Numbered from the stretch's first letter, positions 6,419-13,197 are shown. The stretch: 13,967 bases of DNA from Clostridia bacterium (GCA_017631215.1 JAGBTR010000202.1:1-13967), one strand, 5' to 3'. Notes: a model not told the origin generated them from the sequence alone. A program made the numbers and translations.

Positions 6419-6430
6419 TGGTGGAGATGA
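6419..6430 (+). repeat. 12-bp direct repeat at the tmRNA 3' terminus (proximal copy)
   Basis: TGGTGGAGATGA is the complement of the last 12 bases of the tmRNA gene and is identical to 160-171 in the same orientation. Here it is part of an intact acceptor and T-stem, so it would be the gene-side copy if the two are attachment-site remnants. Confidence 0.45.
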
Positions 6431-6691
6431 TGGGAATCGAACCCATGTCCGAAAACCCCTTGACACGACCTTCTCCGTGGGCAGTTTGTTGTTTAGAATT
6501 CCCCGTCTGCGGCGCGAACAAACACGCTCCGCGTCAGAGTAGCCCTTTTTTGCTTGATCGGCTCAAGAGCGAACCACCGATGCAAGTTCACCGCTCATTT
6601 GACGCTCAGTCCTCGGTCGCGGTACTCCGAGGAGGAACGGGTGACCCGCAGGTCACAGCACCGCCAATTGGCATCCCCGAAGGGATGTCAA

Positions 6692-6727
6692 TTAGGCAGC
6701 CATAGCAACAGTGTTGTTGTCGTTTAT
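6692..6727 (-). other. tmRNA proteolysis-tag reading frame
   Basis: The frame ending in GCT GCC TAA reads back as INDNNTVAMAA. NDN and the final AA match the usual tag pattern, in which the peptide follows the charged alanine and ends in hydrophobic-Ala-Ala for ClpXP recognition. The resume codon is uncertain. The codon in the position of the usual GCA is ATA, preceded by AAA and then an in-frame TAA. The tag may therefore start at ATA (11 residues) or at the next AAC (10 residues). Confidence 0.7.
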
Positions 6728-6832
6728 TTTTTAAAGTTGAGCAGTTTACGGGATTACTCAGCCCGCCACGCTTATCGTGCCTCAGAATCCCCGTCGAGAC
6801 CATTGCACCCCCGAGGAACTGTTGCGCTCCTT

Positions 6833-6861
6833 ATTATAGCAGATACCCGTGCATTTGTCAA
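6833..6861 (-). promoter_or_regulatory. Consensus promoter of ssrA
   Basis: On the minus strand TTGACA (complement of 6856-6861) and TATAAT (complement of 6833-6838) are perfect consensus hexamers separated by exactly 17 bases. Transcription would start near 6826, about 14 bases before the mature tmRNA 5' end. It lies immediately after the stop codon of the NodB-type gene, so ssrA does not depend on read-through. Confidence 0.9.
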
Positions 6862-6899
6862 GCATAATCTTGCGACATTCTTTGCGCGCTCGAGCTTCT

Positions 6900-7625
6900 T
6901 TACTGTGATCCCAGCAGCTCGCTGACCGTCACAAATTTATAGCCACGCGCAAGCAGCTCGGGAATGAACAGGCGCAACGCCTGCATCGTATCGCAGCCAC
7001 CCGATTGGTAGTCGTGCATCAGGATAATATTACCGCCTTGCGTATTATCCAGCACGTAGGACGAGATCCGCTCGGCAGGGGTATGCGCCCAATCCAGTGT
7101 GTCGATATCCCAGAGGATGATCGAATAGTCCTGCTCGCGCGCGACCGCCAGCACTCGCTCGTTCCAGCTTCCCTCGGGCGGACGGAAGAGCTTGGGGCTG
7201 GTATCCGTCACGCTTTGAATGATGCGTTCACACGCCTGCAGCTCCTGCCGAAGCTCCTGCTCCCCCGTTTTGACCGCGCTGGGGTGAGTGTAGGTGTGGT
7301 TTCCGATCTCGTGCCCTCGACGTGCCACGTCGCGCGCGGCCTCGGGATAATACGAAACGTTCTCGCCCACAAAAAAGAAGGTGGCGCGGACGCCGTACTC
7401 GTCCAGAATATCGAGAATTTGCCCCGTATAACGCGGATGCGGTCCGTCGTCAAAGGTGAGCGCGATCTTGCCCGAGTTGTTTTCGTGATTGCGATAAACA
7501 CCGATCGGCAGCGCGGCCGCAGGAAGGCACAGCGCGGTGCATACGACAAACACGATCAGCCCGCGGATCAACGGGCGGCGGTCAGCTCGTCTAGCGTGCC
7601 AAAGCGATAGCCCATTGCGCGGCAT
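6900..7625 (-). CDS. Polysaccharide deacetylase, NodB domain, membrane-anchored or secreted
   Basis: The 241-residue protein has one N-terminal hydrophobic segment (about 19-38, followed by ALPIG). A complete NodB domain follows: TFDDGPH with catalytic and metal Asp D59-D60, NHTYTHPS with H110 and H114, FRPPEGSW with R148, ILWDIDTLDW and LMHD with H204. All five family motifs are intact, so it should de-N-acetylate N-acetylglucosamine or N-acetylmuramic acid units of the cell wall outside the membrane. The ATG at 7625 has a strong GGAGGTGATC site upstream but creates a 58-base overlap with the preceding gene. A TTG at 7571 overlapping that gene's stop (TTGA) would give a shorter, more typical signal sequence. 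Both starts keep the whole domain. It is co-transcribed with the PdaA-like gene. Confidence 0.9.
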   Translation of the reverse strand: MPRNGLSLWHARRADRRPLIRGLIVFVVCTALCLPAAALPIGVYRNHENNSGKIALTFDDGPHPRYTGQILDILDEYGVRATFFFVGENVSYYPEAARDVARRGHEIGNHTYTHPSAVKTGEQELRQELQACERIIQSVTDTSPKLFRPPEGSWNERVLAVAREQDYSIILWDIDTLDWAHTPAERISSYVLDNTQGGNIILMHDYQSGGCDTMQALRLFIPELLARGYKFVTVSELLGSQ

Positions 7626-8347
7626 TCGTCGATCACCTCCCCCAAAATGGCTGCGTTGGTGGCGGAGGTGGGGTGCAGCAGCATCACCTCACCTGCGTGG
7701 ACGTTGTCGAGGATCTTTTGCTTCGCCGCCTCCTCGCTCATTTGCTTGGCGTTATCCCAATCGGCATAAGCGAAGCTCCAAAAGACCGTTTTGTAGCCCA
7801 TCTCCTGCGCCTGCTTGAGATTTTGCTCGCTGAAGCTTCCCTCGGGCGGGCGGTAATAGCGCGCAAGCTCCCTGCCCGTCTGCTCGCGGCAGACTTGCTC
7901 CAACGCAGTCAGCTCTGCCTCAAAGGCGGACGGATCGCTCACGCGCGCCATATCCTTATGATGTGCCGTATGATTGCAGACCAGATGCCCCTCGTCAAAC
8001 ATACGCCCGACCAGCGCACGCTCCGCCTCCACCAGATGTGACAGCACAAAGAAAGCGGCGGGGACTTGCTTTTCCTTCAAGGTATCCAAAATTTTGGCGA
8101 TGTTTCCGTTTTCATAGCCCGCGTCAAAGGTCAGATAGATGACCTTATCCGTCTCGTTGGGTGAAATATAGTAGCCGTCGTATTGGCCAATATAGGAAAA
8201 CGATGCATCCGCTGTCGGTCGCTGATGCTGTGCGACGTGCGCGCAGTACCAATGCGAGCTTTTCGCGTTGACGCTCAACGATGCCACCGCACCCAGCGTC
8301 AGCAGCATCGCCGCCACAAGTGCCGTAGCTTTGATCGCTCGTTTCAA
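7568..8347 (-). CDS. pdaA: PdaA-like delta-lactam-type polysaccharide deacetylase
   Basis: The 259-residue secreted protein has a signal peptide (MKRAIKAT, then a hydrophobic core to about residue 28). The NodB domain has the PdaA-type first motif TFDAGYENG (D75). The second Asp of ordinary NodB enzymes is replaced by Ala here and by Asn in Bacillus PdaA. Other motifs are NHTAHHKDM (H126, H130), YRPPEGSFSE (R166), VFWSFAYADWD and MLLHPTSATN (H225). PdaA enzymes remove the N-acetyl group of muramic acid during muramic delta-lactam formation in the spore cortex, which suggests a sporulating host. The start is TTG at 8347: the codon just upstream is an in-frame TGA, and GGGAG lies 8 bases further up. 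It overlaps the second deacetylase. The symbol is by family resemblance. Confidence 0.85.
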   Translation of the reverse strand: MKRAIKATALVAAMLLTLGAVASLSVNAKSSHWYCAHVAQHQRPTADASFSYIGQYDGYYISPNETDKVIYLTFDAGYENGNIAKILDTLKEKQVPAAFFVLSHLVEAERALVGRMFDEGHLVCNHTAHHKDMARVSDPSAFEAELTALEQVCREQTGRELARYYRPPEGSFSEQNLKQAQEMGYKTVFWSFAYADWDNAKQMSEEAAKQKILDNVHAGEVMLLHPTSATNAAILGEVIDECRAMGYRFGTLDELTAAR

Positions 8348-8550
8348 TCAAATCACTCCCTTCGACTTTAGTATGCGCCGTCTCGGGCAAAGAAAACTGC
8401 CGCTTTTTGGTTGCGTGACGGTCATTGGGCGAAAAAATTGAAAAAACACACAAAAAGCCGCTGCTTTTTCTTGCAAATATGCTTTTGTTCAAAGAAAGTT
8501 CACAAATACAAGGTATAATGGTAGTATCAAAACGCAGGGAGGTTTGATCG
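8348..8550. promoter_or_regulatory. Divergent promoter region between the pdaA-like and VTC-domain genes
   Basis: No gene is visible here. For the plus-strand gene, TATAAT at 8514-8519 is a good -10 but no convincing -35 sits 16-18 bases upstream. GGGAGG at 8537-8542 is the ribosome binding site. For the minus-strand gene, CATACTA (complement of 8369-8375) matches the CATnnTA -10 of forespore sigma-G-type promoters, but I found no matching -35, so this is tentative. A small AAAAAGC/GCTTTTT inverted repeat lies at 8452-8469 and might insulate the two. Confidence 0.4.
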
Positions 8551-9315
8551 ATGGCACAAAACACCTTTTGCCGAAGAGAAAAAAAGCTGTTGATCGACCA
8601 AGCGCTGATGCCTGTGCTTCAGCGTGAGCTGGAGCCCTATATGGATGCCGACAAATATAACGTGGACGGTCAGCCCTACCCCATCTGCAATCTGTATTTC
8701 GACGATGACGCAGACAGCATCATCCGCCACTCGATCTCCAAGCCGACCTTCAAGGAAAAGATGCGACTTCGCAGCTACGGCACCCCCGATATGGACACGA
8801 AGGTGTTTCTTGAGATCAAGCGAAAAAGCTGTCGCATCGGAACCAAGCGGCGTATCAAGATGAAGCTGAGCGAAGCGTACGCCTATTTGAACCACGGCAC
8901 GCCGCCGTCCGATATGTCACCGCTGGACACCCAGATCCTTCGGGAGTTTGACTACTACCGAGCGATCAACCCCGTCTATCCTAAGGTTTACATCAGTTAT
9001 ATGCGAAATGCCTATTTCGGCAAGGATGATCCTTCCTTCCGCGTGACCTTCGACCGCGAGATCCTGACTCGCCGCGAGGACGTTGCACTGGAATCGGGGC
9101 GCTACGGCACACCGCTTCTGCCCGAGGGAAAGGTCCTGCTTGAAATCAAATTCACCGGTGCTGTGCCGCTTTGGTTTGCGCGCCTGATGAGTAGCCACGG
9201 ACTTTCGTTTGGATCGTTCTCCAAATACGGAAACGAATACAAGTCCTCGCATTCTCGCTCCGATAAAACCGAACATATGAAAGGAAGCTTGTCACAGAGC
9301 GATCAACCGTTATGA
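8551..9315 (+). CDS. VTC-domain (polyphosphate polymerase-like, TTM-type) protein
   Basis: The 254-residue soluble protein has the charged-strand pattern of the VTC/triphosphate-tunnel domain: RREKK (E10-x-K12) near the N-terminus, NLYFDD (47-52), KEKMRLRSYG (68-77), VFLEIKRK (85-92), ISYMRNAYF (148-156), RVTFDREI (164-171), LLEIKFTGAVPLW (196-208) and SKYGNEY (224-230). In yeast the Vtc4 version synthesises polyphosphate from ATP at the vacuole membrane. Bacterial members are annotated as polyphosphate polymerase-domain proteins, mostly without proof. GGGAGG lies 8 bases before the ATG. The stop overlaps the start of a DUF4956 membrane protein, a partner often seen beside bacterial VTC-domain genes. 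A cytoplasmic enzyme feeding a membrane partner is plausible. The SPX domain of the eukaryotic proteins is absent. Confidence 0.85.
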   Translation: MAQNTFCRREKKLLIDQALMPVLQRELEPYMDADKYNVDGQPYPICNLYFDDDADSIIRHSISKPTFKEKMRLRSYGTPDMDTKVFLEIKRKSCRIGTKRRIKMKLSEAYAYLNHGTPPSDMSPLDTQILREFDYYRAINPVYPKVYISYMRNAYFGKDDPSFRVTFDREILTRREDVALESGRYGTPLLPEGKVLLEIKFTGAVPLWFARLMSSHGLSFGSFSKYGNEYKSSHSRSDKTEHMKGSLSQSDQPL

Positions 9316-9995
9316 ATGCTATTTTAACATTATTAGATCTTACTACACTGACACTGGGACGCGCGCTGGCCGTCCTCGGCACAACCGTTGGGCTTGCTCT
9401 CGCGATCACGTTGACCTACTGGTTTACGCACCGCCGTATGGCACTCAAATCCTCGATTATGATGACCATTCTGCTGATGGGACCCATCGCGGGCATCGTC
9501 GTGCTGGTGGTCGGAAACAGCCTGGCCCGTGCGGTCAGCATTGGCGGCGGCATTGCCCTCATTCGCTACCGCTACACAATGAACGATCCGCGCGATCTGA
9601 TCTATCTGTTCCTGTCGCTGGCCATCGGTATGGCGTGCGGTGTCGGTGCCATCGGATATGCCGCAGTGGCAACGCTGGTCGTCTGTCTGCTCCTCATTCT
9701 TGCCAACCTCCTTGGCTTTGACCGCTTGCGTAACCGTATGCTCAAGCTCAAAGTCACAGTTCCCGAGGATATCAACTACGTCGGTATGTTTGAGAGCGTG
9801 CTCAAGGAATACTGCAAGACCTGGACGCTCGAGAAGGTCAAAACGACCGAATACGGCACGCTGATCGATCTTCATTATCACGTCCGTCTGAAGGATATGA
9901 AGCAGCAAAAGGCGTTCATCGACGGCATCCGTTGCCTCAACGGCAATCTTGCTGTGGTGCTCTCCGAGACGGCCGACGATCGCGGTCTGGAATAA
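9312..9995 (+). CDS. DUF4956-family integral membrane protein
   Basis: The 227-residue protein has an N-terminal half made of about four hydrophobic spans (roughly 15-35, 45-68, 92-110 and 112-135). A soluble C-terminal domain of about 85 residues follows (LKVTVPEDINYVG onwards). Between the spans is the family hallmark SIGGGIALIRYRY followed by NDPRDLIYLFLSLAIG, with conserved Arg and Asp residues near the membrane face. The start codon overlaps the VTC-domain gene in an ATGA, so the two are coupled and probably work together. The biochemical function of DUF4956 is unknown. Given the neighbour, a role in exporting, anchoring or sensing a polyphosphate-like product is inference. A strong terminator lies 10 bases after the stop, closing a two-gene operon. 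Confidence 0.85.
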   Translation: MNAILTLLDLTTLTLGRALAVLGTTVGLALAITLTYWFTHRRMALKSSIMMTILLMGPIAGIVVLVVGNSLARAVSIGGGIALIRYRYTMNDPRDLIYLFLSLAIGMACGVGAIGYAAVATLVVCLLLILANLLGFDRLRNRMLKLKVTVPEDINYVGMFESVLKEYCKTWTLEKVKTTEYGTLIDLHYHVRLKDMKQQKAFIDGIRCLNGNLAVVLSETADDRGLE

Positions 9996-10005
9996 TCAAA
10001 AAAAC

Positions 10006-10042
10006 ACGGTGAGTGGAGAAAATCCACTCACCGTTTATTTTT
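10006..10042. terminator. Bidirectional intrinsic terminator between convergent genes
   Basis: ACGGTGAGTGGA and TCCACTCACCGT form a perfect 12-base-pair stem with a GAAAA loop. On the plus strand it is followed by TTTATTTTTAT. On the minus strand it runs into a run of seven T residues (the A-run at 9998-10004). It therefore ends both the VTC/DUF4956 operon and the convergent membrane-protein gene, whose stop codon (10041-10043) touches the T-rich tail. Confidence 0.93.
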
Positions 10043-10787
10043 ATGATGCTTTTGTTGTTGGGTGCTTACCAAGCATATGCAAGCCCCACTTCATCAGATA
10101 ATAGCCACCGACACCGATCAGCACGTCCGCGCTGTAATAGCAAAGCATCCAAAGCGCGTCGACGAGATCGGCAGGGGGGCCGACCGTCACGTCAAAGACC
10201 AGGCGACCAAGCACACGGATGACACTCACACAGATGGCACTGCCGCGTGCCGCACGAAGCAACGGATCGGATTGGATCGGTTGCTTTTTTTGCGGATAGA
10301 CCTCCGCATCGCGACAAATCGAGCGCTCAAGCGTACGCGCACCGTCGCTCTTAACGCGAAAGATGCGGTCAAACGCCGCCCCCGAGCGATAGCAGCCCCC
10401 CACGATCAGCGCGAGCTGGATCAGCTCGGGAATGAGATTGATGACGACCGCCCAGCCGCCGATAAACCTCATAGCCATCAATGCGGTGAAACGCAGCACG
10501 GATGCGGCTACGGCAATGCCGATATACACGGCACCGCCCCTGAGTCCATCGTCGAACAGAGCGCGAAGGACCAAGGCGTATGACACGAAAAACGCAACCA
10601 ACTCGACACCCTGATAGCCCCATTCAAGCAACTCGGGCAGCAGCGTTCCCGCGTAAAGAACGTCGCTGGAGACGATATCGCAGATGAAGATCAAGCCGAT
10701 ATAAAGAGCGAACAGTAGCAAAAGCAAGATGGCAAAGCCCACCGCTCTGCCTCGCGGTGTCCGCAGATAATTCAACGCAGCGTGCAT
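10041..10787 (-). CDS. Multi-spanning membrane protein of unknown function
   Basis: I do not recognise this family. From the chosen start the protein has 248 residues with about six hydrophobic segments: roughly 13-35, 45-72, 78-100, 105-130 and two in the last 70 residues (SAICVSVIRVLG and ADVLIGVGGYYLMKWG regions). Between them lies a charged, probably cytoplasmic loop near 135-170 (FRVKSDGARTLERS, PQKKQPIQSD). ATG at 10787 is preferred over an upstream in-frame ATG at 10886 because AGGAAAGGAT precedes it at good spacing. The extra 33 codons also overlap the probable promoter and contain no sensible leader. It stands alone, divergent from the M14 peptidase gene and convergent with the VTC/DUF4956 operon. 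No catalytic motif is visible. Confidence 0.75.
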   Translation of the reverse strand: MHAALNYLRTPRGRAVGFAILLLLLFALYIGLIFICDIVSSDVLYAGTLLPELLEWGYQGVELVAFFVSYALVLRALFDDGLRGGAVYIGIAVAASVLRFTALMAMRFIGGWAVVINLIPELIQLALIVGGCYRSGAAFDRIFRVKSDGARTLERSICRDAEVYPQKKQPIQSDPLLRAARGSAICVSVIRVLGRLVFDVTVGPPADLVDALWMLCYYSADVLIGVGGYYLMKWGLHMLGKHPTTKAS

Positions 10788-10817
10788 AAAAAGATCCTTT
10801 CCTTGAGCATTGCATAC

Positions 10818-10823
10818 AGTATA
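10818..10823 (-). promoter_or_regulatory. -10 candidate of the membrane-protein gene
   Basis: TATACT on the minus strand (complement of 10818-10823) lies about 30 bases before the chosen start codon. The 17-base upstream position is pyrimidine-rich (TTTCTT) and only weakly resembles a -35. Its position argues against the longer reading frame starting at 10886. Confidence 0.4.
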
Positions 10824-10875
10824 ACACAAGGCAAAGAAAAAAGAAAGGGCTTTTTGTAAATTTTCATCCGTCGCC

Positions 10876-10904
10876 GTATTTTTCATCAGCTTGTCTCATA
10901 TAGT
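10876..10904 (+). promoter_or_regulatory. Possible sporulation-type promoter of the M14/D,D-carboxypeptidase operon
   Basis: CATATAGT (10897-10904) resembles the CATAnnnT -10 of mother-cell sigma-E/K promoters, and GTATTTTT (10876-10883) sits 13 bases upstream in the place of a sigma-E-like -35. No good housekeeping promoter is seen in this interval. The match is loose and rests on remembered consensus sequences. Confidence 0.25.
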
Positions 10905-10938
10905 TTGATAACAAAACGAAAAGGAGCCTTGACAAGCC

Positions 10939-11904
10939 ATGAATCAACCGAAAAAAAACGCCTGCCGCCTACCGATCAACACCGAACAGTGCGTGCTGGA
11001 TTATCCCCTTCCGCTGACACCTGAGCGTATGTACGCGTATCTCGAATGCTTCGAGCAACGATATCCGTTTCTTTCCTTTGGCACGCTTGGTGAGAGTGTA
11101 CTGGGAAATCAGATTCCTATGGTAACGTTGGGCGAGGGCAAAAAAACGTTTGTTTACATCGGCACGCATCACGCGATGGAATGGATGACCTCGGTTTTGC
11201 TGATGCGATTTATCAACGAATACGCAGAGGGCGTGCGCGAGGGTCGGCGCATTTACAACGTCCATCTCCCTTACTTATTCAAGGAGCGACGCATCATCGT
11301 TATCCCGATGCTCAATCCCGACGGTGTCTCTTACGTGCTGGAGGGCGTACACAGCGACAATCCCCTGCACTCCCGCCTTGAGCGTATGAATCCCTCTCAT
11401 CCCGACTATTCCCACTGGCAGGCCAATGCGCGCGGGGTCGATCTCAATCACAACTACGACGCAGGCTTTTCCGAATACAAGGCACTGGAGCGTGAGGCGG
11501 GCATCTTGGGCGGTGCGCCGACCCGATACAGCGGAGAGTCGCCCGAATCCGAGCCCGAGGTGGGGTATCTTTGCAATTATCTGCGCTTTCAGCGTGAGAA
11601 TGTCCACGCGGTGTTGACGCTCCACACGCAAGGCGAGGAGATCTACTACACGAGCGGTGGCGAGGTCGCACCGCGCTCTGCGGCGATGGCCAAGGCGCTC
11701 GCGCGACTATGCGGCTACCAACTCGCCACGCCCGAGGGTATGGCGGCATATGGCGGCTTGACCGATTGGTGCATCCGCGCACTGGGGCTTCCCTCGTTTA
11801 CGGTCGAGTGCGGCAAGGGCGAGAATCCCTTACCTGCCGAACAATATTTTTGCGTTTACGCAACGGTGCGACAAATGTTGTTTGAGGCGCCGCTGCTTCT
11901 GTAA
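10939..11904 (+). CDS. M14-family zinc carboxypeptidase (putative gamma-D-glutamyl-diaminopimelate peptidase)
   Basis: The 321-residue metallopeptidase has all M14 motifs: H78-A-M-E81 zinc ligands (THHAMEW), MLNPDG (124-129), ARGVDLNHNYD (164-174, substrate carboxylate-binding Arg and Asn), SGESPESEPE, third ligand H229 in LTLHTQG, and catalytic glutamate E290 in FTVECGKG. This pattern is shared with gamma-D-glutamyl-L-diamino acid endopeptidases that cut peptidoglycan stems, some of them in sporulation. No signal peptide or LysM repeat is present, so the protein seems cytoplasmic and may recycle muropeptides or act in the mother cell. AGGAG lies 12 bases before the ATG, a long spacing. The TTG nearer the site is out of frame. 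The D-Ala-D-Ala carboxypeptidase gene follows after 12 bases, with its binding site starting at this stop codon, so the two are co-transcribed. Confidence 0.88.
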   Translation: MNQPKKNACRLPINTEQCVLDYPLPLTPERMYAYLECFEQRYPFLSFGTLGESVLGNQIPMVTLGEGKKTFVYIGTHHAMEWMTSVLLMRFINEYAEGVREGRRIYNVHLPYLFKERRIIVIPMLNPDGVSYVLEGVHSDNPLHSRLERMNPSHPDYSHWQANARGVDLNHNYDAGFSEYKALEREAGILGGAPTRYSGESPESEPEVGYLCNYLRFQRENVHAVLTLHTQGEEIYYTSGGEVAPRSAAMAKALARLCGYQLATPEGMAAYGGLTDWCIRALGLPSFTVECGKGENPLPAEQYFCVYATVRQMLFEAPLLL

Positions 11905-11916
11905 GGAGGTCCTGAT

Positions 11917-13113
11917 ATGAAGTGCCAAGCGATTACACGCGCGCTCTCCCTTGTGCTGTCCTTTCTTTTGATGATTCCCCTTTGCCTTCCCCTTTCGGTC
12001 AGTGCCGAGGAGACGCCGCCATCCTCGATCGGCGCCCCTGACGACAGCCTTGCGCTCAACTGCAAAAGTGCCGTTCTGATGGAGGCACACACGGGTACCG
12101 TTCTCTACGCGCAAAATGCCGCCGAGGCGCTGCCGCCCGCATCCGTAACCAAAATTATGACGCTTCTGCTTGTGATGGAGGCGCTGGACGCGGGAAAATT
12201 CAAGCTGAGCGACCTTGTCACCGCCAGCGAGAATGCCGCGAGCATGGGCGGCTCGCAGGTCTATCTCAAGGTGGGCGAGACGATGACGGTCGAGGATATG
12301 ATCAAGAGCGTGGTCATCAGCTCGGCCAATGATGCCGCCGTTGCGCTGGCGGAATTCGTCTCGGGCGACGTCTCGACCTTCGTGCGGCAAATGAACGAGC
12401 GCGCCAAGGAGCTTGGTATGGATTCCACGGTCTTTGAAAACGTGACGGGGCTTGACGACACAGCCGAGCATCATCTGACCAGCGCGATGGACATTGCGCG
12501 GATGTCGCGCGCTCTCATCGCTCACCCGACCGTTCTCAAATACAGCTCGATCTGGATGGACACCATCCGCGGCGGCGCATTCGGTCTGACCAACACCAAC
12601 CGCCTCATCCGCTTTTACCGCGGCGCAACGGGCCTCAAAACGGGCTCGACCTCCAAGGCGGGCTTTTGCGTGTCGGTGACCGCCGAGCGCGACGGGCTCT
12701 CGCTCATCTGCGTCATTATGGGCGCAGAGACGCGCGATATCCGCAACGCGCAGGCCACCCGTCTGCTCGATTGGGGATTTGCCAACTATACCGCTTACGT
12801 CGCGCCCGAAGAAGCACTGTCTGCCATCCCCGTCACGGGTGGCACGTCTGCTTCTGTCCCCGCCGTGCGGGAGGAGCTTCGATGCGTGCTTCCGCGCGAT
12901 GAGGCATCACGGGTGGAGTGCCGTATGGAGCTGCCCGAACGGGTCGATGCCCCTATCACGCGTGGGGACGTGCTGGGCAAAGCGATCTATCTCGTCGACG
13001 GTAAGACGATCGGTGAGGCAACTGTCACCGCCGCGCAGGACGTCGAACGCATTGGATTTTTTGAGTTTTGGCGACGGTTGAGCGCAAGGATACTGCTCGC
13101 GGCGGGAGTATGA
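11917..13113 (+). CDS. dacF: Serine-type D-Ala-D-Ala carboxypeptidase (DacF/DacB type)
   Basis: The 398-residue low-molecular-weight penicillin-binding protein trims the terminal D-alanine of peptidoglycan pentapeptides outside the membrane. The signal peptide covers residues 1-30 and ends LSVSAEE. The catalytic S76-V-T-K79, S136-A-N138 and K241-T-G motifs of the S11 family are intact. After the peptidase domain (to about 290) comes a beta-rich C-terminal domain, then a tail ([18 protein letters not shown]) suited to be an amphipathic membrane anchor. TAAGGAGG at the upstream stop codon is its ribosome binding site. In Bacillus the DacF and DacB members modify spore cortex. Pairing with an M14 peptidase, and a PdaA-like gene nearby, makes a sporulation role likely but not certain. 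A vegetative DacA role is the alternative. Confidence 0.9.
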   Translation: MKCQAITRALSLVLSFLLMIPLCLPLSVSAEETPPSSIGAPDDSLALNCKSAVLMEAHTGTVLYAQNAAEALPPASVTKIMTLLLVMEALDAGKFKLSDLVTASENAASMGGSQVYLKVGETMTVEDMIKSVVISSANDAAVALAEFVSGDVSTFVRQMNERAKELGMDSTVFENVTGLDDTAEHHLTSAMDIARMSRALIAHPTVLKYSSIWMDTIRGGAFGLTNTNRLIRFYRGATGLKTGSTSKAGFCVSVTAERDGLSLICVIMGAETRDIRNAQATRLLDWGFANYTAYVAPEEALSAIPVTGGTSASVPAVREELRCVLPRDEASRVECRMELPERVDAPITRGDVLGKAIYLVDGKTIGEATVTAAQDVERIGFFEFWRRLSARILLAAGV

Positions 13114-13126
13114 TCGGTCGCGAGCA
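13094..13126. repeat. Inverted repeat across the end of the dacF-like gene
   Basis: TGCTCGCG (13094-13101) and CGCGAGCA (13119-13126) form an 8-base-pair GC-rich stem whose 17-base loop contains the dacF stop codon. On the plus strand it is followed by seven A residues rather than T, so it is not a standard terminator in that direction. It may stabilise the mRNA 3' end. Confidence 0.45.
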
Positions 13127-13168
13127 AAAAAACTTACGAAAGATACGCAGAAAATTGCGAAAATCTAC

Positions 13169-13197
13169 TTGCAATCGTTCGCCTTTTGGTGTACAAT
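13169..13197 (+). promoter_or_regulatory. Promoter of the glucose-6-phosphate isomerase gene
   Basis: TTGCAA (13169-13174) and TACAAT (13192-13197) are spaced by exactly 17 bases, a good housekeeping promoter. Transcription would start near 13204, leaving a leader of about 55 bases that contains a small CACG/CGTG arm pair and the AAAGGTGA ribosome binding site. No riboswitch-like structure is apparent. Confidence 0.7.

Larger units (their letters stand above)
6419..6812 (-). ncRNA. ssrA: Transfer-messenger RNA (tmRNA)
   Basis: One-piece tmRNA of about 394 bases that rescues stalled ribosomes by trans-translation. The 5' GGGGGUG pairs with 3' CAUCUCC as the acceptor stem, followed by discriminator A and an encoded CCA. 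The 5' side contains the hallmark GGTCTCGACGGGG. The 3' side contains a five-base T-stem around UUCGAUU. A pseudoknot fits upstream of the tag (CGGG/CCCG with GAGUA/UGCUC). The tag frame lies at 6692-6727, and several GC-rich hairpins downstream match the remaining pseudoknots. A near-perfect promoter lies upstream and a U-tract terminator downstream. The ends were set by acceptor-stem pairing. The 14-odd bases between transcript start and the mature 5' end would be removed by RNase P. Apparent protein frames inside this segment are spurious. Confidence 0.96.

Noticed and set aside
6418..6925. Protein-coding frames over the tmRNA gene
   Set aside because: The segment folds as tmRNA with acceptor stem, T-arm, tag frame, promoter and terminator. 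The frames have no ribosome binding sites or family features.
7005..8041. Plus-strand open frames opposite the two deacetylase genes
   Set aside because: They mirror the coding periodicity of the NodB genes. The deacetylase motifs, signal peptides and binding sites on the minus strand are decisive.
8452..8469. AAAAAGC/GCTTTTT hairpin as a true terminator
   Set aside because: The stem is seven mostly A-T pairs and no gene ends nearby on either strand, so it is noted only as part of the divergent promoter region.
13094..13126. Inverted repeat at the end of the dacF-like gene as an intrinsic terminator
   Set aside because: On the coding strand it is followed by A residues and not T, and it overlaps the stop codon, so classical termination is unlikely.
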